A DNA stretch of 6,355 bases from Robiginitomaculum sp. (lineage in GTDB: Bacteria > Pseudomonadota > Alphaproteobacteria > Caulobacterales > Maricaulaceae). Shown here in pieces: positions 1-5,915 of this stretch. A program made the translations under genes and the position numbers. The DNA lies in NCBI GenBank assembly GCA_026993275.1, contig JALWUB010000223.1, forward strand, positions 1 through 6,355, read 5' to 3'. The number at the start of each line of letters is the position of its first letter. Position 1 is the first letter of the stretch. The notes below the pieces were generated by a model. The model was not told the DNA's origin, ran no database searches, and worked only from the letters and a program-made list of their open reading frames with translations.

Positions 1-64
1 TCAGGCCCGCCGCTAGATTGCGCCGCACTTGAGGGGCTGATCAGCTTTGCCGGGGCCTTGCCTT

Positions 65-400
65 ATGACCAAGAAGCATGACCTGCCCAAAGCCTCAGCA
101 GAACTGGAGCATCTTGCCGGACGGCTGCAGGCGCAGCGTGAACAGGCCGAAAGGGAGGCCCAGGCGCGGCGCACCGCCACCGAGGCCATGGGCGGCGGCT
201 TTCGAATTGCAGTTGACATGCTGGCAGCACTGGCGGTGGGTACAGGATTGGGTTATATGGCCGACCGGATGTTTGGCACCATGCCGTGGATCATGGTGGC
301 AGGCATTTTTTTCGGCTTTGCGGCCGGGGTGAGAAACATGATCCGCAGCGCCAGGCGCATGGATGCGCAACGCAGCGGATCAGACGATGAAACGGGCTAA
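65..400 (+). CDS. atpI: AtpI/AtpZ-family small membrane protein of the ATP synthase operon
   Basis: This is a 111-residue protein with a charged, Gln/Glu/Arg-rich probable coiled-coil N-terminus (about residues 10-40). Two membrane segments follow (about 46-64 and 74-93), then a short polar tail. The glycine-rich entry to the first helix (GGGFR, about 43-47), the GxGLGYMADRMFGTMPW stretch between the helices and the GFAAGVRNM end of the second helix fit the ATPase_gene1 family. That family lies first in Fo operons and is linked in other bacteria to c-ring assembly or to Mg2+/Ca2+ supply; its role here is inferred. It lies 38 bases before atpB. The start is not certain: ATG at 65 gives the family's usual length but has only a weak upstream purine stretch. 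A TTG at 47 would add six residues and lies 12 bases after GAGG at 31-34. Confidence 0.85.
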   Translation: MTKKHDLPKASAELEHLAGRLQAQREQAEREAQARRTATEAMGGGFRIAVDMLAALAVGTGLGYMADRMFGTMPWIMVAGIFFGFAAGVRNMIRSARRMDAQRSGSDDETG

Positions 401-401
401 T

Positions 402-417
402 TGCGGCATGTGCCGCA
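402..417 (+). repeat. Perfect 7-bp inverted repeat between atpI and atpB
   Basis: TGCGGCA, a 2-base spacer (TG), then TGCCGCA form a perfect inverted repeat starting 2 bases after the atpI stop codon. It ends 9 bases before the AGGGG that serves atpB. In RNA it could fold into a 6-bp G/C-rich stem with an ATGT loop. No T-run follows, so it is not a standard terminator. It may tune mRNA stability or translation within the operon, or it may be chance; no function is shown by the sequence. Confidence 0.5.
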
Positions 418-438
418 TCAAGAACCAGGGGCTGGCGA

Positions 439-1185
439 GTGGATCCGCTGCATCAGTTTAACATCAAGCGCTATGGCAGCTTTCATCTGTTCGGGCTTGA
501 TCTGTCGTTCACCAATTCGGCGCTGTTCGCCCTGCTGGGCGTTGCCGTGGTGGTGGCGTTTCTGGCGCTGGGCTCGCGCAAGCGCGCCCTGGTGCCGGGG
601 CGCATGCAATCCCTGGCCGAGCTGTTCTACGAATTCGTCGCGCAGATGGTCCGCTCGACCATGGGGCAGGAAGGCTTCCGTTTCTTTCCGCTGATTTTCG
701 CCATTTTCGCCTTTGTGCTGATCAGCAATGTCATGGGCCTGTTTCCCTACTTTTTCACCGTGACCAGCCATATTGCGGTGACCGGGGCGCTGGCCTTCAT
801 GGTCATCTTGATTGTCATTGCATACGGCTTTTACCGCCATGGCTGGAAATTCTTCCGCCTGTTCGCTCCCTCCGGTCTGCCGCTGCCCTTGCTGATTGTC
901 ATTATTCCCATCGAGATGATCTCGTTTCTGGCGCGCCCGTTCAGCCTGTCCATCCGTCTGTTTGCCAACATGATGGCCGGTCATGCGCTGATGGAGGTGT
1001 TCGCCGGCTTTGTGGTCATGCTGGGCGGTGCCGGCGCCATGGGCGTGCTGGCGATTCTGCCCTTTGCCACCAACACCGCCATTCTTGGCCTTGAATTCAT
1101 GATTGCCGTCCTGCAGGCCTATGTCTTTGCGCTTTTGTCCTGCATTTATCTTAGCGATGTCTCGGGCGAGCACATCGGTCACTAA
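439..1185 (+). CDS. atpB: ATP synthase Fo subunit a
   Basis: This is subunit a, the stator half of the proton channel that carries H+ to and from the c-ring in the inner membrane. The 248-residue protein has several hydrophobic helices and the family signature around 166-182 (RPFSLSIRLFANMMAGH). Arg173 matches the essential E. coli Arg210, and Gln226 in VLQAYVF matches Gln252. At the sites of E. coli Glu219 and His245 it has His182 and Glu219, the swapped pair. The N-terminus DPLHQFNIK matches the usual alphaproteobacterial start, which supports the GTG start at 439. That start has AGGGG at 427-431, seven bases upstream. The gene is complete and lies 36 bases before atpE. Confidence 0.97.
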   Translation: MDPLHQFNIKRYGSFHLFGLDLSFTNSALFALLGVAVVVAFLALGSRKRALVPGRMQSLAELFYEFVAQMVRSTMGQEGFRFFPLIFAIFAFVLISNVMGLFPYFFTVTSHIAVTGALAFMVILIVIAYGFYRHGWKFFRLFAPSGLPLPLLIVIIPIEMISFLARPFSLSIRLFANMMAGHALMEVFAGFVVMLGGAGAMGVLAILPFATNTAILGLEFMIAVLQAYVFALLSCIYLSDVSGEHIGH

Positions 1186-1200
1186 TCCCACCCTCATCCT

Positions 1201-1221
1201 GGTTATTATTGGAGAAACATC
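1201..1221 (+). promoter_or_regulatory. Strong ribosome-binding region of atpE
   Basis: GGAGAA at 1211-1216 lies 5 bases before the atpE ATG (7 bases counted from the GGAG core). It is preceded by a run of mostly T and A (GGTTATTATT, 1201-1210), unusual in this G/C-rich window. It is the best Shine-Dalgarno match in the Fo operon, which suits the need for many c subunits per complex. A U-rich translational enhancer upstream of atpE is known in E. coli; an equivalent function here is inference. Confidence 0.65.
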
Positions 1222-1458
1222 ATGGAACCAGCAGCAGCGAAACTCATTGGCGCGGGCATTGCCTGTCTTGCCCTGGCCGGCGCCGGTGTCGGCATCGGCA
1301 CCATTTTCGGCTCCTATCTGCAGGGCGCCCTGCGCAATCCGTCGGCGGCTGCCGGGCAGTTCACCAATCTGCTCATTGGCTTTGCCCTGGCCGAGTTTAC
1401 CGGTCTTCTGGGCTTCGTCGTGGCGATGATCATCCTGTTTGTCCAGATTCCCGGCTAA
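1222..1458 (+). CDS. atpE: ATP synthase Fo subunit c (proteolipid)
   Basis: This is the rotor-ring subunit, which carries protons through the membrane. The 78-residue hairpin has the glycine motif GAGVGIG (20-26) in helix 1, the polar loop RNP (38-40) that contacts the central stalk, and the proton-binding Glu58 in helix 2 (FALAEFTG). The residues expected of Na+-binding rings are absent: the position of the Na+-type Gln in helix 1 is Ile25, and Glu58 is followed by Phe rather than Ser or Thr. H+ coupling is therefore predicted. Length is normal for the family. The ATG at 1222 has a strong GGAGAA site. The b' gene begins 15 bases after the stop. Confidence 0.97.
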   Translation: MEPAAAKLIGAGIACLALAGAGVGIGTIFGSYLQGALRNPSAAAGQFTNLLIGFALAEFTGLLGFVVAMIILFVQIPG

Positions 1459-1473
1459 TCAGGGCCAGGCATT

Positions 1474-2025
1474 ATGGCAATGACAATACTCCTGGACGCC
1501 GCGCAAGCGGCGGATCACGCCAAAGGCGGCATGCCGCAGCTTGATTTTTCCACTTACCCCAGCCAGATATTCTGGCTGGCGGTAGCCTTTGCATTGCTGT
1601 ATCTGGCGCTGGACCGGGTCTTGATCCCGCGCATTGGCGGCGCTCTGGAAGAGCGCAATGACCGCATTGCCGATGATCTGGACATTGCCGCGCGCAAAAA
1701 GCTGGAGGCCGACGAGGCCCTGGCTGCCTATGAGCAGAACCTGGCCCGCGCCCGCGCCAAGGCCAGTGCCATCATTGCCGAAAACCATGCCCGCATGGAA
1801 GCCGAACTGACGGAGCAGGCCGCGGCCCGCGAAGCCGAACTGGACAAGAAAATTGCCAAGGCCGAAGCCGAGATTGCCGAAGCCCGCGCCCGCGCCATGA
1901 GCCATGTGGAAGACATCGCCCTTGATGTCGCCGCCACCCTGGTGCACAGCCTTGGCGGGATCACACCCAAGCCTGCGGCGTTGCGCAAGGCCCTTGAAAC
2001 AGCCCGGCCGGAGAGTCTGTCGTGA
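1474..2025 (+). CDS. atpF2: ATP synthase Fo subunit b' (peripheral stalk)
   Basis: This is one of the two b-type subunits of the peripheral stalk that ties F1 to subunit a. The 183-residue protein has a polar N-terminus, then the b' signature MPQLDFSTYPSQIFW (20-34) leading into a single membrane helix (about 31-49). A long charged helix rich in Ala, Glu, Arg and Lys (about 55-155) would form the stalk coiled coil. The MPQLDFSTYPSQIFW block separates it from the ordinary b subunit encoded next. ATG at 1474 follows AGGG at 1461-1464; ATG at 1480 is a possible alternative two codons in. The last bases overlap the start of atpF (GTGA, 2022-2025), so the two partners are probably translationally coupled. 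The gene is also called atpX or atpG in other species. Confidence 0.93.
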   Translation: MAMTILLDAAQAADHAKGGMPQLDFSTYPSQIFWLAVAFALLYLALDRVLIPRIGGALEERNDRIADDLDIAARKKLEADEALAAYEQNLARARAKASAIIAENHARMEAELTEQAAAREAELDKKIAKAEAEIAEARARAMSHVEDIALDVAATLVHSLGGITPKPAALRKALETARPESLS

Positions 2026-2564
2026 TCAGTGCAAGCGCCATGATGCTGGCCGAGGCCGCGCAAGAGAGCGCAGAGGCAACCGGGCTGTCCGATCCGCGCC
2101 TGTGGCTGCTGTTCTCGCTGCTGATCCTGGTGGGGCTGGCGCTCTGGAAGAATATTCCGGGCCTGCTGGCCAAGGCACTGGATGAACGGGCCGAGCGGAT
2201 TGCCGCGGAACTGGCCGAGGCCCGGCGCCTGCGCGAGGAGGCCCAGGAATTGCTGGCCTCTTACGAGCGCCGCCAGCGCGAAGCGGAAAAAGAGGCCGAG
2301 GCGATTATCAGCCAGGCCAAGAAGGAAGCCGAGCTTTACGCGGCCGAGGCTGAAAAAAAGCTGCAAGACCTGCTTGAGCGGCGCACCGAAGCGGCCAAGC
2401 GCAAGATTGCCCAGGCGGAAATGCGCGCCGTTGCCGATGTCCGCACCCACGCCGCAAGCCTGGCTGCGGATACGGCAAAAATCACCCTGGAAACATCCTT
2501 GACCAAATCAGCCCAGAGCGCGCTGATTGACGAAGGCATCAAGAAGGCCGGCGAGCTGTTGTAA
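2022..2564 (+). CDS. atpF: ATP synthase Fo subunit b (peripheral stalk)
   Basis: This is the second b-type stalk subunit, expected to pair with b' as a heterodimer, as known for photosynthetic and other alphaproteobacterial ATP synthases. The 180 residues have a short polar leader, one membrane helix (about 27-43) and a long amphipathic charged helix (about 50-150) with the typical ALDERAERIAAELAEARRLR start. GTG at 2022 is chosen because it overlaps the b' stop and has GGAG at 2010-2013, eight bases upstream. ATG codons at 2040 and 2043 would shorten the protein by six or seven residues. It is the last Fo gene. No F1 genes follow, matching the split atp operons usual in Alphaproteobacteria. 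Confidence 0.94.
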   Translation: MISASAMMLAEAAQESAEATGLSDPRLWLLFSLLILVGLALWKNIPGLLAKALDERAERIAAELAEARRLREEAQELLASYERRQREAEKEAEAIISQAKKEAELYAAEAEKKLQDLLERRTEAAKRKIAQAEMRAVADVRTHAASLAADTAKITLETSLTKSAQSALIDEGIKKAGELL

Positions 2565-2606
2565 CCGGCCGCCCGGCGCCTTGATTGTGCGCAAAAAGAG
2601 GGCACC

Positions 2607-3644
2607 ATGCCAAACTCGCAAACCGTTACCGGCGCCGTGGTGCAGGCGGGTTCCTGTCTTTATGACACACCGCGCACGGTGCAGAAGTTTGAGGATTTGC
2701 TGGCCGATGCGGCGCGCCAGGGCGCCAGGCTGGTGGTGTTTCCCGAAGCCTTTATTGGCGGTTATCCCAAGGGCGCCGATTTTGGCGCCCGGGTCGGCTC
2801 GCGCACGCCGGCGGGGCGTGATGCGTTTGTGCGCTATCATGACAGCGCCATTGCCCTGGACGGGCCTCTTGTTGCGCGCATGGGCAAGGCCGTCGCCAGG
2901 GCCAGGGCAAATGTGGTGACCGGGGTGATCGAGCGTGACGGCGGCACGCTTTATTGCACCATCTTGTATTTCGCCGCCAATGGCGCGCTGATTGGCAAGC
3001 ACCGCAAGCTGATGCCGACTGCCATGGAGCGCCTCATCTGGGGCTTTGGCGATGGTTCGACTCTGGCCGTGCAGGACATGGATGTGGGCCGGGTTGGCGG
3101 GCTGATCTGCTGGGAAAACTACATGCCGCTGGCGCGCACCCATATGTATGCGCAAGGCGTCGAGTTTTATTGCGCGCCCACCGTGGACGACCGCCCGGTC
3201 TGGACCCCGTCCATGCAGATGATCGCCATTGAGGGGCGCTGCTTTGTGCTGTCCGCGGTGCAGCACATGCTGCGCGCAGACGCCCCGGCGGATTATGTCT
3301 GTGCCGATGGTGATGATCCGCAGACGCGGCTGATCAATGGCGGCTCGTGCATTGTCTCGCCATTTGGCGAAGTGCTGGCCGGGCCGGTGTTTGGCGAAGA
3401 CGCGATTCTGCTTGCCCAGATGGACAAGGCGCAGATCGTGCGCGGCAAATATGACCTCGATTCAACCGGCCATTACGCCCGCCCGGACGTGTTTTCCCTG
3501 CACGTCAACACCGCCGCGCAAAAAGCCGGTCAGGGAAACGCGCTGACGGCGCGCCTCAGGCGACCTTGCTGGCCGCCTTCTGCTTTTTCACATAAAGGCC
3601 GCGCTTTCCAGGAACCGGCGCGAAGGCGTCGGAAAGGCCCATGA
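2607..3644 (+). CDS. Nitrilase (carbon-nitrogen hydrolase family), with an unusual C-terminal tail
   Basis: This is a predicted cytoplasmic nitrilase, which hydrolyses a nitrile to a carboxylic acid and ammonia. The catalytic residues are visible: Glu47 (FPEAFIGGYPKG), Lys134 (HRKLMPT) and Cys168 (ICWENYMP), with the conserved Glu141 in MERLIWG. The blocks WGFGDGST, CAPTVDD, AIEGRCFVLS, GGSCIVSPFGEVLAGP and GHYARPDV place it with true nitrilases related to plant NIT and bacterial aliphatic or arylaceto-nitrilases. The natural substrate cannot be told. The ATG at 2607 has GAGGG at 2598-2602. Conservation ends near residue 301. Residues 302-345 are a Lys/Arg/Pro-rich tail, most of it encoded opposite the 3' end of cheR (89-base overlap), and may result from a one-base frameshift at 3520-3524. 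The gene lies 42 bases after atpF on the same strand, with no clear terminator between. Confidence 0.9.
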   Translation: MPNSQTVTGAVVQAGSCLYDTPRTVQKFEDLLADAARQGARLVVFPEAFIGGYPKGADFGARVGSRTPAGRDAFVRYHDSAIALDGPLVARMGKAVARARANVVTGVIERDGGTLYCTILYFAANGALIGKHRKLMPTAMERLIWGFGDGSTLAVQDMDVGRVGGLICWENYMPLARTHMYAQGVEFYCAPTVDDRPVWTPSMQMIAIEGRCFVLSAVQHMLRADAPADYVCADGDDPQTRLINGGSCIVSPFGEVLAGPVFGEDAILLAQMDKAQIVRGKYDLDSTGHYARPDVFSLHVNTAAQKAGQGNALTARLRRPCWPPSAFSHKGRAFQEPARRRRKGP

Positions 3645-4389
3645 CGGTTTCGGCTGCGCCGAGAAACAGGAACCCGTCCGGCGCGAGAACCTTGTCCATG
3701 CGGGCGAGAACGTCCGCCTTGGTCGGCTGGTCGAAATAGATCAGCACATTGCGGCAGAACACCACATCAAACTTGCCCAGGGACAGAAAATTGTCCAGCA
3801 GGTTGAATTTGCGAAACGTGATATGCTGTTTCAGGGTGGGGTCAATGCGCCACAAATCCCCTTGCTTGTCGAAATACTTGACCATCAGCTGCACCGGCAG
3901 GCCGCGCTGGACCTCGAATTGCGAATACAGCCCGGCCTGGGCCTTTTGCAGCACCTTGGCGGAAATGTCGGTCGCCAGAATGCTGGCCTGTATGCCTTTC
4001 AGGCGGGCCGCTTCCTCGCGCAGGATCATCGCCAGGGAATAGGGCTCCTGCCCGGTCGAAGCCGCCGCACACCAGATCTTGGTGGTCGAGCCCGGACGCC
4101 GGTTGGCGGCCAGATGGGGGATCACTTCGCTCTTGAACAGCTCGAAGGGCGTGCGGTCGCGAAAAAAGAACGTCTCGTTTGTGGTCATCGCCTCGGTGAC
4201 GGCCGCGCACAGGCGTTCGTCAGGCCGGGTGCGCATGGCGCTGACCAGGGCCGCGACCGAATCATAGCCTTCCTTCCTGGCAATCGGACCAAGCCGGCTG
4301 TCGAGCAAATAGCCCTTGTCCTTGGCCAGGACATGGCCGGAGCGTTTTTTGAGCATTTGCACCAAAAAGGCAAAATCCTGGTCGTTCAT
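3556..4389 (-). CDS. cheR: Chemotaxis protein methyltransferase CheR
   Basis: CheR uses S-adenosylmethionine to methylate glutamates on chemoreceptors, the adaptation step opposed by CheB. The 277-residue protein has an N-terminal helical CheR domain (about 1-65), the MTTNETFFFRD motif (68-78) and the SAM-binding block IWCAAASTGQEPYSLAM (105-121). The acidic ATDIS follows (Asp141), then FCRNVLIYF (211-219). The usual GCSTGEEPYS loop reads AASTGQEPYS here, a variant I recall from alphaproteobacterial CheR proteins. The ATG overlaps the cheB stop by four bases (ATGA) and has AGGGG at 4399-4403. It is the last gene of the visible che cluster and converges with the nitrilase. No cheD follows. Confidence 0.96.
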   Translation of the reverse strand: MNDQDFAFLVQMLKKRSGHVLAKDKGYLLDSRLGPIARKEGYDSVAALVSAMRTRPDERLCAAVTEAMTTNETFFFRDRTPFELFKSEVIPHLAANRRPGSTTKIWCAAASTGQEPYSLAMILREEAARLKGIQASILATDISAKVLQKAQAGLYSQFEVQRGLPVQLMVKYFDKQGDLWRIDPTLKQHITFRKFNLLDNFLSLGKFDVVFCRNVLIYFDQPTKADVLARMDKVLAPDGFLFLGAAETVMGLSDAFAPVPGKRGLYVKKQKAASKVA

Positions 4390-5507
4390 TTGTGCGCACC
4401 CCTGCTGGCTATGTTTATTATTGTCGCGCCGATCTGGTCGAGCGGCACGATCTCTTCGGCCAGGCCCGCCTGGACGACGGAGCCGGGCATGCCCCAGACA
4501 ACCGAGCTGGCTTCATCCTGGGCGATAATGCGCGACCCGGCCTCGACCAGGGTCTTGGCACCGGCGCAGCCATCATGGCCCATGCCGGTCAGAATCACCC
4601 CGAGCACGCCATCGCGGTAGATCTTGGCGGCGCTGCGGAACAGCGGATCCACTGCCGGGCGGCAGTAATTCTCGGGCGGGCGCTGGTCCAGGCCGATGAC
4701 GATGGAACTGCCGCCGCGGCGCACGGTCATGTGATAATCGCCCGGCGCCAGATAAATCCCGCCGGACTTGACGGGCATGCCGTCGCGGCCCTCAACCACC
4801 AGACGGCCCGCCGCCTTGCTCAAATGCTCGGCGAGAACCTTGGTGAAGGCCTTGGGCATGTGCTGGGTGATGAAGATGGGCAATTGCAGGGCCGGAGCAA
4901 TCGTGCCGATCACGCTGCGCAGGGCCTGGGGGCCGCCTGTGGATGAGCCGATAAACACGGCCTTTGGCACAGCAGTGCTGGCGCTTGGGCGGCGCTTTGG
5001 CGCAATCCGGGCGGGCGCCGCGGCGCTTTTTGGTCTGAAGGCCTGTGTGCGCCCCTTGCCGGCCTCGCCGAGGGCACGCACCTTGGCGATCAGGCCGGTG
5101 CGGAAATCCGTGGCGCTCGCCAGCGAGCTGGATTCGGGCTTGGGCAGATAATCGGCAGCGCCTGCGGACAGGGCGCGCAAGGTGATGTCGGCATTGCGGT
5201 GCGTCAGGGTGGAGGCCATCACGACCTTTGTCTTGGGCGCCGCCTTGAGAATTTGCGGCAGGGCCGCCAGGCCATCGAGGCGCGGCATTTCCACGTCCAG
5301 AATCACCACATCGGGCTGGTGCTCGCGGGCAAGCTTGACGGCGGCAATACCGTCAGAGGCCTTGGCAACCACCTCAATGCCCTCGGCCTCTTTCAGCCAG
5401 CGCGTGACCAGGCCGCGCACGACGGCGGAATCATCGGTGATCAGCACCCTTATGGGCGAGCCGTGGGCGCCGCTGGCTGGCTGTTGTGTATGGGGCGCGG
5501 CTGTCAT
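4386..5507 (-). CDS. cheB: Chemotaxis protein-glutamate methylesterase/deamidase CheB
   Basis: CheB removes methyl groups from receptor glutamates (and deamidates glutamines in some species) when phosphorylated by CheA. The 373 residues have a receiver domain (about 18-135) with Asp25/Asp26, phospho-acceptor Asp71 (VILDVEMP) and Lys123 (LPKP). An Ala/Pro/Lys/Arg-rich linker follows (about 148-180), then the methylesterase domain (about 182-370). Its catalytic triad is visible as Ser189 (GSSTGG), His216 (ITQHMP) and Asp312 (LTGMGHDG). Both domains are intact, so phosphorylation control is expected. The start ATG overlaps the cheY stop (ATGA, 5504-5507) and the stop overlaps the cheR start in the same way. 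The site upstream is only a weak GGTGG, so translational coupling to cheY is likely. Confidence 0.97.
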   Translation of the reverse strand: MTAAPHTQQPASGAHGSPIRVLITDDSAVVRGLVTRWLKEAEGIEVVAKASDGIAAVKLAREHQPDVVILDVEMPRLDGLAALPQILKAAPKTKVVMASTLTHRNADITLRALSAGAADYLPKPESSSLASATDFRTGLIAKVRALGEAGKGRTQAFRPKSAAAPARIAPKRRPSASTAVPKAVFIGSSTGGPQALRSVIGTIAPALQLPIFITQHMPKAFTKVLAEHLSKAAGRLVVEGRDGMPVKSGGIYLAPGDYHMTVRRGGSSIVIGLDQRPPENYCRPAVDPLFRSAAKIYRDGVLGVILTGMGHDGCAGAKTLVEAGSRIIAQDEASSVVWGMPGSVVQAGLAEEIVPLDQIGATIINIASRGAHK

Positions 5508-5881
5508 GACGGCACGGCCACCAGACCCGCCTCGATGAACTTGGCGTTCAGAATTTCGCTGTCAAACGGCTTCATGATGTATTCATTGGCGCCTGCGCGC
5601 AGCGCCTCGGTGATATGGCCCATGTCGTTTTCCGTGGTGCAGAACACCACCACCGGCTCATTGCCGCCGTTTTCCTTGCGCAGGGCCCGCAAAAAGTCGA
5701 TGCCGCTCATCACCGGCATGTTCCAGTCCAGCAGGATCGCATCCGGCATGGACTTGCGGCACTGTTCAAGCGCCTGGGCGCCGTCAGCGGCCTCTTCACA
5801 GGCGAAATCCATATCCTCGAGAATACGCCGCGCCACCTTGCGGATTACACGCGAATCATCAACTACAAGACAGTTTTTCAT
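5504..5881 (-). CDS. cheY: Chemotaxis response regulator CheY
   Basis: This is a single-domain receiver that takes phosphate from CheA and, in the classic system, binds the flagellar motor switch. From the ATG at 5881 it is 125 residues, the standard CheY size. The active site is complete: Asp8/Asp9, Asp52 followed by Trp-Asn (LLDWNMP), Thr82 (CTTEND), Tyr101 and Lys104 (YIMKPF). These match E. coli Asp12/13, Asp57, Thr87, Tyr106 and Lys109. An upstream in-frame ATG at 5947 would add a Pro-rich 22-residue leader and overlap the end of cheW by 32 bases. The 5881 start is preferred because the family begins just before the VVDDS strand and AAAGGA lies about 10 bases upstream. It overlaps cheB by four bases. 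Confidence 0.94.
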   Translation of the reverse strand: MKNCLVVDDSRVIRKVARRILEDMDFACEEAADGAQALEQCRKSMPDAILLDWNMPVMSGIDFLRALRKENGGNEPVVVFCTTENDMGHITEALRAGANEYIMKPFDSEILNAKFIEAGLVAVPS

Positions 5882-5891
5882 TGCCGGTCCA

Positions 5892-5896
5892 TCCTT
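5892..5896 (-). promoter_or_regulatory. Probable ribosome-binding site of cheY
   Basis: On the minus strand AAGGA lies in the 34-base gap between the cheW stop and the ATG at 5881, ten bases before that ATG. It favours the short 125-residue CheY over the longer reading frame starting inside cheW. The spacing is slightly long. Confidence 0.5.
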
Positions 5897-5915
5897 TGCT
5901 CCAGCCCCTGGCCGC

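Noticed and set aside
1..64. End of an upstream gene or a promoter in the first 64 bases
   Set aside because: The stretch is too short to show a domain, and no convincing promoter hexamers were found.
418..1197. Long minus-strand open frame (259 codons) opposite atpB
   Set aside because: Its product is rich in His, Gln and Gly with no family resemblance, and it lies fully opposite a strongly conserved subunit a gene. It is a codon-bias shadow.
1222..1458. Na+-coupled c-ring
   Set aside because: The helix 1 Gln and the Ser/Thr directly after the carboxylate that mark Na+ rings are absent, so H+ coupling is the simpler reading.
2565..2606. Possible terminator after atpF in the G/C-rich spacer
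   Set aside because: Only short 4-bp self-complementary stretches (CCGG, GGCGCC) are seen and no T-run follows, so it is too weak to call.
2508..3266. Minus-strand open frame (252 codons) opposite the nitrilase
   Set aside because: It is antisense to the conserved catalytic core of the nitrilase, with composition typical of a shadow frame in G/C-rich DNA.
2607..4389. A functional link between nitrilase and chemotaxis (for example sensing of nitriles)
   Set aside because: The genes are on opposite strands and only converge; nothing in the sequence ties their function together.
3823..4620. Plus-strand open frame (265 codons) opposite cheR and the end of cheB
   Set aside because: It spans the antisense of two well-supported genes across their junction and shows no recognisable domain.
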